Positions 44,273 through 53,400 of a stretch of DNA of 64,000 bases are shown here, in pieces; the stretch's first letter is position 1; every line of letters begins with the position of its first letter. The notes under the pieces were generated by a model. It saw nothing but the letters and a program-made list of their open reading frames with translations, searched no databases and was not told the origin of the DNA. The DNA is from Alcanivorax limicola. GTDB lineage: Bacteria > Pseudomonadota > Gammaproteobacteria > Pseudomonadales > Alcanivoracaceae. Location of the stretch: assembly GCF_019931215.1 (NCBI RefSeq), contig NZ_JAIOUB010000001.1:372001-436000 (forward strand). Direction: 5' to 3'. A program made the position numbers and the translations under genes.

Positions 44273-44697
44273 CCCGCCGTGATACCCCCACATGGCAACG
44301 CTACGCTGTGGTCTTTGCCGGCGGGGCACTGGGAGCAGGTGCCCGCTGTGGCCTGAGCCTGGCAAACATGCATCACAACGAGACGGCTATCTGGCCCTGG
44401 GTGATGCTGCTGATCATCAATGTGATCGGTTCACTGCTGATTGGTTTGTATGCCGCCGCCTGGAGCGGTCGTCATGCGCTGCGCGATCAGTTCGTGATGA
44501 CAGGCCTGCTGGGCGGCTTTACCAGCTTCTCGCTATTCAGCCTGGAAAGCATGACCCTGTGGCAGGCGGGTATGCCGGGCATGGCATTGCTCTGTATTGG
44601 TGTCTCGGTGCCACTATGGCTGCTGGCTGTGGCCCTGGGGTATGCTTGGGGCCAGAAGGCAGCATCTGAGTCGGGGCGGCGCAATACTCAGCCATGA
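44269..44697 (+). CDS. crcB: Fluoride channel subunit CrcB/FluC (second copy)
   Basis: A 142-residue homologue of the preceding protein: GGALGAGARCGLSL, NVIGSLLIGLYAA, GLLGGFTSFSLFSLES. GGAGG precedes the GTG start, which overlaps the first copy by four bases. FluC works as an antiparallel dimer, so tandem genes may give a heterodimer, as reported for some bacteria with paired genes. The charge distribution needed to confirm opposite topologies was not worked out. Confidence 0.9.
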   Translation: MTRRDTPTWQRYAVVFAGGALGAGARCGLSLANMHHNETAIWPWVMLLIINVIGSLLIGLYAAAWSGRHALRDQFVMTGLLGGFTSFSLFSLESMTLWQAGMPGMALLCIGVSVPLWLLAVALGYAWGQKAASESGRRNTQP

Positions 44698-44786
44698 ACA
44701 CTCAGCCATGAATACCCAGCCGGAAGCACGGCACGCCAAGGTATGACACGTCAGGGAATGACAACACCGTATTGAGGGAGAACTCC

Positions 44787-45434
44787 ATGATCAAGGTAAT
44801 GGTGGTCGATGACCACGATCTGGTACGTACAGGCATCTCGCGGATGCTGGATGATGTCGAGGGCATCCGGGTTGTTGCCCAGGCGGACAGCGGCGAAGAA
44901 GCGGTGCGTCTGGCAAAGGAGCTGGAACCGGATGTGGTGCTCATGGACGTCAAGATGCCCGGCATGGGAGGCATGGAAGCAACGCGCAAGATGGTACGGG
45001 CCAACGATGCCATCCGGGTCATCGCGGTAACCGTGTGCGAGGAGGAGCCATTCCCCTCCCGGCTGCTGAAGGCTGGTGCAGTGGGGTATATCACCAAGGG
45101 CGCGGATTGCGAGGAGATGCTTCGGGCTATCCGGGTGGTGCATGTGGGCCAGCGCTATATCAGCCCGCACATTGCCCAGGCCATGGCGCTGAAGCCCTAC
45201 AAGCCGGAAGCGACCCCGTTCGAATTGCTTTCCGAGCGTGAGCTGCAAATCATGATGATGATCGTCAACTGCCACAAGGTGCAGGATATTTCCGATAAAC
45301 TCTGTTTATCGCCGAAAACGGTCAATACCTACCGCTACCGGATCTTCGACAAACTGGGTATCACCAGCGATGTCGAAATGACGCTGGTGGCAGTACGACA
45401 CAGCATGCTGGAAACCGAACTCGCGGCCAGCTAG
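44787..45434 (+). CDS. gacA: Response regulator GacA/UvrY
   Basis: A 215-residue LuxR-type response regulator. Receiver: DDHDLVRTGI at the acidic pocket, phospho-Asp54 in VVLMDVKMPG, and TK near 104. The C-terminal LuxR helix-turn-helix is LSERELQIMMMIV...LCLSPKTVNTYRYRIFDKLGI. GacA, with the GacS/BarA kinase, activates small RNAs that titrate CsrA/RsmA. GAGGGAG precedes the ATG. It is followed by uvrC and pgsA, the conserved order. Confidence 0.95.
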   Translation: MIKVMVVDDHDLVRTGISRMLDDVEGIRVVAQADSGEEAVRLAKELEPDVVLMDVKMPGMGGMEATRKMVRANDAIRVIAVTVCEEEPFPSRLLKAGAVGYITKGADCEEMLRAIRVVHVGQRYISPHIAQAMALKPYKPEATPFELLSERELQIMMMIVNCHKVQDISDKLCLSPKTVNTYRYRIFDKLGITSDVEMTLVAVRHSMLETELAAS

Positions 45435-45450
45435 CCCGAAGTGACCAAAC

Positions 45451-47304
45451 ATGAAAAGTGAATCCGGTGCTGACACGACGTCAGTGAGCCGCTTCGATGC
45501 TGTTGCGTTCCTGCGTGATTGCAGCCGTCGCCCGGGCGTCTATCGCATGATGGATGCCGACGGCCGCGTGCTGTATGTGGGCAAGGCGCGGGATCTGCGG
45601 GCCCGCCTGAACAGCTACTTCCAGAAAAATGTCGAGGCCATCAAGACCCGGGCCATGGTGGCGCGGGTGGCGGCGGTCCAGACAACCGTGACCAATGACG
45701 AGACCGAGGCGCTGTTGCTGGAGCAGGCGCAGATCAAGGAATACCGCCCGCCCTACAACATCCTGCTTCGCGACGACAAATCCTATCCCTACATCCGCAT
45801 TACCGTAGAGCAGACTTTTCCGCGGGTCGGCTTTCATCGTGGCAAACGACGTGAGGCAAGCCGCTACTTCGGCCCTTACCCGAGCGGCTCGAGCGTGCGC
45901 GAAGCATTGAGCACCGTGGAAAAAGTCTTCCAGTTACGTAATTGCCGCGACAGTTACTTCCGCAACCGCACACGTCCCTGCCTGCAGCATCAGATCAAGC
46001 GCTGCACGGCGCCCTGTGTCGGACTGGTGAGCGAAGCCGATTACGCCCGTCAGGTGCAACTGGCGATGGATTTTCTGGAAGGCAAGGATGATCAGGTTTC
46101 TGCCGCGCTGGAAGCGCGCATGACCGCCGCGGCCGAAGCGCTGGATTTCGAGCGCGCGGCAGAGTTGCGGGATCAGATTGCAGCCATTCGGTTGGTGCAG
46201 CAAAAACAATACGTGGATACCCAGCGCGGCGACGTGGATGTGCTGGTGGTGGAATGCCGCCATGGCCTGGCGGTGGTGGAGGTGTTGGTAGTGCGCCAGG
46301 GTCGTGTGCTGGGCCACCACAGCTACACGCCTCGCATTCGTGCAGAAGACGAAGAAGCCGATATTCTCGAGGCTTTTCTCGGCCAGTACTATCTGGGCGA
46401 TAACGGCGACCAGGCGCTGCCAGCGGAAATTATTCTGGATCGCAAGGTCGAGGGTCTGGACGTGCTCGGCGAGGCGCTGAGGACCGCTCGCGGCCGCAAG
46501 GTGCGCTTTGCCACCTCGGTCCGCGGCGAGCGCCAGGCCTGGGTGAAGCTGGCCCGCGAAAACGCATTACAGACACTGACCGCCAAGCTCGCCAGCCGGG
46601 ACAATATCAGCAAGCGTTACAGCGCACTGGCGCAACTGCTGGGGCAGCCGCAGCCCCCCGCACGCATCGAGTGCTTCGATATCAGCCATACCGGTGGCGA
46701 AAAAGCGGTGGCCTCCTGTGTGGTATTCGGCCCTGAGGGCGCCATAAAGGGCGATTATCGCCGCTTCAATGTTTCGCCGGCGCAGGGCGGCGATGACTAT
46801 GCTGCGTTGGTGGAGGCGGTCACGCGGCGCTACGCCCGGGTCAGCAAGGAGGGCAAGCCGTTGCCGGACCTGTTGCTGATCGACGGCGGCAAGGGGCAGT
46901 TGCGCTACGTGCATGAAGCGCTGAGCGCCATCGGCCTGGGCGATATGCCGATGATGGGCATCAGCAAAGGACCGTCCCGGCGTGCCGGGCTGGAGGAGCT
47001 GCATCGCCCCGGTGGCGTGGTGCTGACGCCCGCAGCCGATGATCCGGCCCTGCATCTGCTGCAGCAGGTGCGCGATGAGGCGCACCGTTTTGCCATCACC
47101 GGGCACCGCGCCCGGCGTGGCAAACAACGCAGCGCCTCCACGCTGGAAGAAATTCCGGGTGTTGGCCCGAAGCGTCGACAGCAGTTGCTGAACCATTTCG
47201 GCGGCTTGCAACAGCTGCGCAATGCCTCGGTGGAATCTCTCGCGGGCGCACCGGGTATCAGCCGTGCGATGGCAGAAGCCATATATGCGTGGCTGCATGA
47301 GTGA
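45451..47304 (+). CDS. uvrC: Excinuclease ABC subunit UvrC
   Basis: A 617-residue nuclease making both incisions in nucleotide excision repair. The N-terminal GIY-YIG domain has RPGVYRMMDADGRVLYVGKARDLRARL. The UVR motif is ALDFERAAELRDQIAAI (about 223-239). The RNase H-like endonuclease includes ECFDISHTGGEKAVASCVVF and LLLIDGGKGQL, and the tandem helix-hairpin-helix at the end is IPGVGPKRRQQLLNHFGGLQ. Begins 16 bp after gacA. Confidence 0.97.
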   Translation: MKSESGADTTSVSRFDAVAFLRDCSRRPGVYRMMDADGRVLYVGKARDLRARLNSYFQKNVEAIKTRAMVARVAAVQTTVTNDETEALLLEQAQIKEYRPPYNILLRDDKSYPYIRITVEQTFPRVGFHRGKRREASRYFGPYPSGSSVREALSTVEKVFQLRNCRDSYFRNRTRPCLQHQIKRCTAPCVGLVSEADYARQVQLAMDFLEGKDDQVSAALEARMTAAAEALDFERAAELRDQIAAIRLVQQKQYVDTQRGDVDVLVVECRHGLAVVEVLVVRQGRVLGHHSYTPRIRAEDEEADILEAFLGQYYLGDNGDQALPAEIILDRKVEGLDVLGEALRTARGRKVRFATSVRGERQAWVKLARENALQTLTAKLASRDNISKRYSALAQLLGQPQPPARIECFDISHTGGEKAVASCVVFGPEGAIKGDYRRFNVSPAQGGDDYAALVEAVTRRYARVSKEGKPLPDLLLIDGGKGQLRYVHEALSAIGLGDMPMMGISKGPSRRAGLEELHRPGGVVLTPAADDPALHLLQQVRDEAHRFAITGHRARRGKQRSASTLEEIPGVGPKRRQQLLNHFGGLQQLRNASVESLAGAPGISRAMAEAIYAWLHE

Positions 47305-47353
47305 CCCGGATGCGGGTATACTCTGTGGCTTGTTGCGAGGAGCTGTTAATTGC

Positions 47354-47971
47354 ATGCCTGATAATCCAAACCCGGCGCCACCCAGCCTGAACCTGCCCAA
47401 TATCATGACCCTGGCGCGGTTGGCTTCCATCCCGGTATTCATGCTGGCCTTTTATATGCCGGGAGACTGGAGCGCGTGGATTGCCGCGGCCATCTTTGTT
47501 GCTGCGGGGATTACGGACATCCTGGATGGCTATCTGGCCCGGCGCATGCAGCTGACCAGCCGCTTTGGTGCCTTTCTGGACCCGGTGGCAGACAAACTGA
47601 TGGTGGCTGCCGCCCTGGTGCTGCTGGTGCAGAATCACGCCACGGCCTGGATTGCGATACCGGCGGTGGTGATCATCTCCCGCGAGATTGCGGTGTCGGC
47701 ACTACGAGAATGGATGGCGGAGATCGGCGCGCGTGCCAAGGTGTCAGTGAGCTGGCTGGGCAAGGTGAAGACGGTGGTGCAGATTGCCGCCATTACTGCC
47801 TTGCTGGTACAGACCCCGGGCAAGACCAAGGCAGGCGAGTTGCTGATGACGCCGTTCCTGTGGTTCTCCTACAGCCTGCTGTACATTGCCATGGCGCTGA
47901 CGCTGTGGTCGATGATGAGTTATCTGCGTGCCGCATGGCCGCAGTTGTGGCCAAAGCGCCACAAGGGCTGA
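47354..47971 (+). CDS. pgsA: CDP-diacylglycerol--glycerol-3-phosphate 3-phosphatidyltransferase
   Basis: A 205-residue inner-membrane enzyme making phosphatidylglycerophosphate. The CDP-alcohol phosphotransferase motif D-G-x2-A-R-x8-G-x3-D-x3-D is present as DGYLARRMQLTSRFGAFLDP followed by VAD. NLPNIMTLARLASIPVFML is the typical start. ATG 47354 is preceded by GAGGAG about 11 bases upstream. Last gene of the gacA-uvrC-pgsA set. Confidence 0.96.
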   Translation: MPDNPNPAPPSLNLPNIMTLARLASIPVFMLAFYMPGDWSAWIAAAIFVAAGITDILDGYLARRMQLTSRFGAFLDPVADKLMVAAALVLLVQNHATAWIAIPAVVIISREIAVSALREWMAEIGARAKVSVSWLGKVKTVVQIAAITALLVQTPGKTKAGELLMTPFLWFSYSLLYIAMALTLWSMMSYLRAAWPQLWPKRHKG

Positions 47972-48030
47972 AGTGGTCCGAGGAAGTGGCCAAAGTTTGT
48001 GCGGTCAGCCACCACAGGTGTAATGTTGGC

Positions 48031-48058
48031 TTGACAGCAGGGTAGCCTGCGGTAGAAT
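48031..48058 (+). promoter_or_regulatory. Promoter of the tRNA-Gly/Cys/Leu cluster
   Basis: Consensus TTGACA (48031-48036), 16 bp, TAGAAT (48053-48058), then a GC-rich stretch, 44 bases before tRNA-Gly. Confidence 0.75.
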
Positions 48059-48102
48059 CCTCGCCGCTGCAGCGGGTTCATGTCGGGCAGCAGACAGATC
48101 AA

Positions 48103-48177
48103 GCGGGAATAGCTCAGTGGTAGAGCACAACCTTGCCAAGGTTGGGGTCGCGAGTTCGAATCTCGTTTCCCGCTCCA
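48103..48177 (+). tRNA. tRNA-Gly(GCC)
   Basis: GCGGGAA pairs TTCCCGC, discriminator T, encoded CCA. Anticodon loop TTGCCAA gives GCC at 48135-48137. First gene of the glyW-cysT-leuZ type cluster that follows pgsA in E. coli. Confidence 0.97.
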
Positions 48178-48186
48178 GATTGCCAG

Positions 48187-48209
48187 CCTCGGGATCACCG
48201 GGGTTTTTT
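48187..48209 (+). terminator. Terminator-like hairpin between tRNA-Gly and tRNA-Cys
   Basis: CCTCGG pairs CCGGGG (one G-U) around GATCA, followed by six T. It may attenuate transcription into the next tRNAs. Confidence 0.6.
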
Positions 48210-48215
48210 GTTTCA

Positions 48216-48289
48216 GGCGCGGTGGCAGAGTGGTTATGCAGCGGACTGCAACTCCGTAAACGCCGGTTCGATTCCGACCCGCGCCTCCA
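48216..48289 (+). tRNA. tRNA-Cys(GCA)
   Basis: GGCGCGG pairs CCGCGCC, discriminator T, encoded CCA. Anticodon loop CTGCAAC gives GCA at 48248-48250. 74 bases. Confidence 0.96.
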
Positions 48290-48361
48290 TCTTCTTTTCC
48301 CGGCTTCGCTGTGTTTTGAAGCCGTGTACCACGCCGACACCGTCGGCACCTGCCTCACCCG

Positions 48362-48448
48362 GCCCGGGTGGCGAAATTGGTAGACGCATGGGACTTAAAA
48401 TCCCTTGTCCTTCGGGACGTGCCGGTTCAAGTCCGGCCCCGGGCACCA
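48362..48448 (+). tRNA. tRNA-Leu(TAA), probable island attachment site
   Basis: GCCCGGG pairs CCCGGGC, discriminator A, encoded CCA. Anticodon loop CTTAAAA gives TAA at 48396-48398, with a long variable arm typical of Leu. Syntenic chromosome ends exactly here, so its 3' end is the likely integration site; the matching distal repeat would be outside the window. Confidence 0.96.
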
Positions 48449-48599
48449 ATTAAATCAAAGGGTTATGGTGTCACCCCAAGCTGGGAGCATGTGCAGACAC
48501 CTCGGATTACCTGATTCCTGCCTAGTATGGTGCCTAGTTATCGCTTGGGGCCATCGCCTGCCTCGACTTCTGTTTTCATGATCTGCTCCGTCTTGCGCT
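48449..48599. other. Gene-free island edge
   Basis: About 150 bp after the tRNA. No integrase or gene is recognised. On the minus strand the frame ending at the TAA near 48540 reads ERKTEQIMKTEVEAGDGPKR before its stop; it could be the tail of a deleted gene, but this is not strong enough to call. Confidence 0.35.
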
Positions 48600-48960
48600 C
48601 CACCTGACTGCGCTCAGCAGGCCTGGGTGCTCTCCAGAAGGCATACCAACAGCACGTTTGGCATGTACACGCAGGTGATCGGTGATCCTGAGCGGGGTGG
48701 CATCACTCTGGTCGATGTTCCCAGAGTAGGTGAGAGCGAGACCAGAGACATTGAGTACATCAAGATGTATAGGCGCCTGATACCTGAGCTGGACTTCGTC
48801 CTTTGGACGATCAAAGCAGACGAGCGCGCCTAATTCTGCCACCGTGCGGGCCTACCGCGAGGTCGTGATGCCATTCGAGAATCAGTGCCCTGTTGTCTTT
48901 GTCATCACGCATGCGGATAAGATTGAAATAGGCCCGGCGCCAGGCAACTGGACAGCCTAG
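48600..48960 (+). pseudogene. Broken YfjP/YeeP-like GTPase
   Basis: A remnant of the GTPase family found on integrated islands. One frame reads GGITLVDVPRVGESETRDIEY (the G3 DxxG motif, here DVPR) and LDFVLWTIKADERA, then stops. The next frame continues as VRAYREVVMPFENQ and CPVVFVITHADKIE (the G4 region) before a stop at 48960. One frameshift near 48826-48831 therefore splits the gene. The N-terminal P-loop and the C-terminal half are missing. In CP4-type elements this family lies among defence and toxin genes, which fits a mobile island. Confidence 0.65.
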
Positions 48961-49391
48961 CGATAGCATAGATAAAGTTGATCGTGTATATCTATATATC
49001 CCTTTGTTGGTAGCGCATTCAAGGGGCGTACCCGCCTCAAGTAGGGCGAGTCCCATAGCTCAATTACGCAGCCGGGTCGACTTTGCACATTTGCGACCTC
49101 CGGATTTGTGAGGTGAGGGCGGCCCTAGGCTATCGGGGAGAGTAGTTGGGTGCCCGCTGTTCTGGCTTTGGAATAGTCTGTATCCTAGGGACACGAGGCT
49201 GCTGCGAAGCTTGCAAAACCACAACTTATGCTAATTAGATGGTCGCTGTCGGGTGGCCATGCCCCTCGGCGGCTTGTTATTTTTTGTTTGTATTCAGTAA
49301 GATACAAGCGCAATAAAGCGCGAGTCATGCTCGGGGGGCGCGTTAGAGCATCATAACCTTAAGATACGAAAACATGCGAAGTGGGAAACGG
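48961..49391. other. AT-richer region before the defence operon
   Basis: About 430 bp without a gene. It is richer in A and T than the chromosome on its left, and holds the candidate promoter and operator at 49274-49307. No RNA gene or repeat array is seen. Confidence 0.5.
49274..49307 (+). promoter_or_regulatory. Candidate operon promoter with inverted repeat
   Basis: TTGTTA (49274-49279), 18 bp, TAAGAT (49298-49303). TTGTAT (49288-49293) and ATACAA (49302-49307) form a perfect inverted repeat spaced by 8 bp across the -10 box, as expected for a repressor site. No regulator gene is visible, but methyltransferases of restriction systems can repress their own operon. Confidence 0.4.
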
Positions 49392-50438
49392 ATGGAAAAG
49401 TTGGCCTGTGTCGATCTTTTTTGTGGTGCAGGTGGGTTAACGCATGGCTTTGTGAAAGAAGGTCTGCCGGTCGTTGCCGGTATTGATATGGACCCGGCCT
49501 GTAGGTATCCATACGAGGCCAACAACAATGCTAGGTTTATTGAGGCAGATATCGCGTCCGTGAAGCCAAAAGAGCTCCTCGCTCTGTATCAGGAGGCTAG
49601 TGTGAGGATTCTGGCCGGCTGCGCGCCGTGTCAGCCGTTTTCTTCATACGCGCAGCGCTACGATGAGAAGCGCGACGGCAAGTGGAGCTTGCTTTATGAG
49701 TTCGCTCGGTTGGCAAAAGGCGCAAAGCCCGATGTCATCACTATGGAAAACGTACCTAAATTGATTCGTCATGAGGTGTTTCTAGATTTTGTGGCGACTT
49801 TGGAAGGGCTTGGTTATAAAACTTGGTTCAAAGTAGTCGATAGTACTTATTATGGTGTTCCTCAGACGAGAAAGCGCTTAGTTATGCTTGCTTCGCGGCA
49901 TGGCGAGATTTGTCTGGAAGAGCCTACGCATCCCATTCCTAAAACTCTTCGTCAGGCTATTGGGCGACTCATGCCATTGCAGGCTGGTGAGGCGTCGCCA
50001 AGAGATCCGATGCATGTTGCGGCTACCTTAACCCCGCTGAATCTCAAACGAATAAAAGCGTCTCGTCCAGGTGGGACTTGGCGTGATTGGCCCAAGAGCT
50101 TGGTCGCGGATTGTCACAAAACGGAACAAGGGAAAAGCTTTCCCAGTGTTTACGGAAGGATGGAATGGGATAAGCCCGCCCCAACTATGACGACCCAGTG
50201 CTACGGTTTCGGAAATGGTCGATTCGGCCACCCAGATGAGGGTCAGCATCGGGCTATTTCACTGCGAGAAGCAGCTATTATTCAGAGTTTTCCCAAGGAT
50301 TATAAATTCGTGAGAAATCGCGATGATATCAACTTCAGAGTTCTTGGTCGGCTCATCGGGAACGCGGTTCCCGTTGGCTTGGGGCGGGCTATCGCTCGAA
50401 GTATCAGGGGGCATTTGGTTGAATGTGGGCTGGCTTAG
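49392..50438 (+). CDS. DNA (cytosine-5) methyltransferase, DrmMII-like
   Basis: A 348-residue C5 methyltransferase that would mark host DNA as self. Motif I is DLFCGAGGLTHGF; motif IV GCAPCQPFSS with catalytic Cys80; motif VI MENVPKL; motif VIII QTRKRLVML; a short target-recognition region about 175-260; and motif X GRLIGNAVPVGLGRA. Codon composition is clearly more AT-rich than the chromosome. ATG 49374 is an alternative start, six codons longer. Only 35 bp separate it from the SNF2 gene, so it belongs to the operon. Class 2 DISARM uses a C5 enzyme (DrmMII); here it accompanies class 1 genes. It could also be a lone Dcm-type enzyme. Confidence 0.9.
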   Translation: MEKLACVDLFCGAGGLTHGFVKEGLPVVAGIDMDPACRYPYEANNNARFIEADIASVKPKELLALYQEASVRILAGCAPCQPFSSYAQRYDEKRDGKWSLLYEFARLAKGAKPDVITMENVPKLIRHEVFLDFVATLEGLGYKTWFKVVDSTYYGVPQTRKRLVMLASRHGEICLEEPTHPIPKTLRQAIGRLMPLQAGEASPRDPMHVAATLTPLNLKRIKASRPGGTWRDWPKSLVADCHKTEQGKSFPSVYGRMEWDKPAPTMTTQCYGFGNGRFGHPDEGQHRAISLREAAIIQSFPKDYKFVRNRDDINFRVLGRLIGNAVPVGLGRAIARSIRGHLVECGLA

Positions 50439-50473
50439 AGACCAAATAAAAAAAGATACTTCAAGGGATCGAC

Positions 50474-53400
50474 ATGCAGACTAAGGAAGATGGAAAAGGC
50501 CATCACATTTTTGGAGTGCCTGAGCCTGGGCAATTGGTCGAAGTTAGAACGCGCCAGTGGATTGTATCTGATATTTCCGTATCCTCATTTTCCGGGCATC
50601 ATGAGGTTCGAGATGCCGCAGGCGCGTACGCCGTAAAGAATACCAAGCAAAGCCCGTCAAGCCACGGCAAGTATCTTGTATCACTCGACTCAATTGACGA
50701 GGACGGCCTTGGAGAGTCACTTGAGGTAGTCTGGGATATAGAGCCAGGTGCTCATGTAATTGAGAGGGCGGGGTTACCCGCCATTTCTGGGCAGGATGAC
50801 TCGATTACACTCGAATCTTTCTTAGATGCAGTGCGATGGGGCGCCGCCACCAATGCAGATCGAGGATTCTTGCAGGCACCTTTCCGCAGTGGCGTCAGCA
50901 TCGAAGACTTCCAGCTTGATCCTCTGGTGCGCGCCATCGACATGGCCCGCGTCAACCTGCTCATCGCCGACGACGTCGGCTTGGGCAAGACCATCGAAGC
51001 GGGGCTGGTCATCCAGGAGATGCTACTCCGGCACCGCGCCCGCACTGTCTTGATCATCTGCCCCGCTTCGCTCCAGGAGAAGTGGCGTGTCGAGATGCTG
51101 GAGAAGTTCGGCCTTGAATTCCGTGTGGTCGACACTGCCTACATCAAGCAATTGCGGCGCGAACGCGGCATCCACGCCAACCCGTGGACATCTCATCCGC
51201 GCCTCATCGCCTCAATGGACTGGGTAAAGAGTGGCGAGGGGCTACGCGCTATGCGCGACGTCCTGCCGCCCCATGCCGACCATCCGCGAAAATTTGATCT
51301 ACTGGTCGTCGACGAAGCGCACAATATCGCCCCCGCCGCCGGTGCTCACTACGCCCTTGAGAGTCAGCGGACGCGCTTCATCCGCGCGATCAGTCCGCAT
51401 TTCCAGCATCGCCTTTTCCTGACCGCGACGCCACACAATGGCTACACCGAGTCGTTCACCTCACTGCTGGAGTTGCTGGACGACCAGCGCTTCGCCCGGA
51501 ATATCCTCCCCGACGAGAAGCAGTTGAGCCAGGTGATGATCCGTCGCTTGAAGAGCGATCTCGTGGATGCCGACGGCAAACCGCTGTATGCCCAGCGCAA
51601 GCTGCAGGCGTTGGCGGTCCCTTACACGGATGAGGAACGGGATATCCACCAGAAGCTGAACGATTACTGTGCCAGCCGCGAAAAGGACGCGGAGAAGACC
51701 GGCAGCACCTTCGGTACTTCATTCGTCAACCAGCTGCTCAAGAAGCGCCTGTTCTCGTCACCCGCCGCGTTCGCATCCACGCTCGAGAAACACATCGCTT
51801 CACTGTCGAATGGCCCCAAGCCCAAGGCACAAGACGCCATGGCCGAGCGCATCCTGCGCAGAGCCATCCTGAAAGCAGACGAGGATTACGCCAACGACCA
51901 GGAAGTCGAGAATGCTCAATCGGAGGCCGTCGAGGAGGCGTCACGCCGATCCCATCCGCTGACGCGAGAGCAACAACAGATGCTGGCCGACTTGAGGCAA
52001 TGGGCTCAGCGCGCCAAGAACCAGACCGATTCCAAGGCCAGAGCCATCCTCGATTGGCTCTCAGCCAATCTGAAACCGGAAGGCCACTGGAACGATCGCC
52101 GGGTGATCCTGTTTACTGAATACCGCACCACCCACCAGTGGATGCACGAGATCCTCGCCAGCCATTGCTTCGGCGGCGAACGACTCGGCCTGCTCCACGG
52201 AGGACTCACTCAGGACGAGCGTGAGCCCGTCAAAGCAGCCTTCCAGGCATCTCCCAAGGATTCCCCCGTCCGCATCCTGCTCGCCACCGATGCAGCCTCC
52301 GAAGGTATCGACCTGCAGAACCACTGTAACTGCCTCATCCACCTGGAGATCCCCTACAACCCCAACGTGATGGAGCAGCGCAACGGGCGTATCGACCGTC
52401 ACGGACAACGCGAGAAAGAGGTGCTGATCTGGCACCCCGTCGACGGTGGTGGCAAAAGCCATGCATCGGTCGGTGGCCATGGTGACGACATTCTGCGTGC
52501 GCTGCGCAAACTAGAGTCGATGCGCGCCGACATGGGCAGCGTCAATCCGGTCATCGCGCCCCAGATGTCCGGGCTCATCGAAGGCTCGCTGAAGGATCTG
52601 GACACCCGCCTCGCGGAGGCCAAGATTGCCAAGGCCAGGCGCTTCGTGCGCGCCGAACGCGAGCTGAAAGAGCGCGTCGCCAAGCTCCATGAACGACTTC
52701 TCGCCACCCAGCAGGATTTTCACCTCACGCCCGATCACATCCAGATGGCGGTGAAGACTGGTCTCGCGCTGGCGGGCCGCCCCCCGTTGGAACCCGTCGC
52801 CCTCGCAGATGCACCCCAAGGCAGCGCATTCAGGATGCCACCCCTCTCGGGATCATGGGCGCGCTGTCTGGAGGGCCTGCGTCACCCGCATACCCAGCAG
52901 ATACGCCCGATCACCTTCGACCACGCTGTGGCCAAGGGGCGAGACGATGTCGTGTTGGTCCACCTGAATCATCGACTGGTGCAGATGTGCCTGCGGCTGT
53001 TGCGCGCCGAGGTCTGGGCGCAGGATGACGTGAAGAAACTCCATCGCGTCACCGTGCGCACATTGCCGGATGGCAGCATTGAGGGTCCGGCTGTGGTCGT
53101 CATCTCGCGGCTGGTCATCACCGGTGGCAACCACCATCGCCTTCACGAGGAACTGACCGTCTCGGGCGGCTATCTGCGCGATCAGTCGTTCCGGCGCGAA
53201 GAGGGCGTCACGCGTGTCCAGCAGTGGCTTGACGAGGCGCAGCCCATCACTGCGAACGATTCGCTGTTCGATGCCCTTCGGGTGCGCTTCGATCGCACTC
53301 GACCCGCCATCCTCCAAGCGGTTGATGCCCGTTCTAAAGATCGACTCAAGTTTCTGGCTAACACGCTGCAGACTCGCAAGCAACGAGAGATGGACGATAT

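Noticed and set aside
46567..47442. Minus-strand frame opposite uvrC
   Set aside because: uvrC motifs cover the whole stretch on the plus strand.
48576..48842. Small minus-strand gene in the island edge
   Set aside because: The plus strand carries recognisable GTPase motifs; the antisense frame has none.
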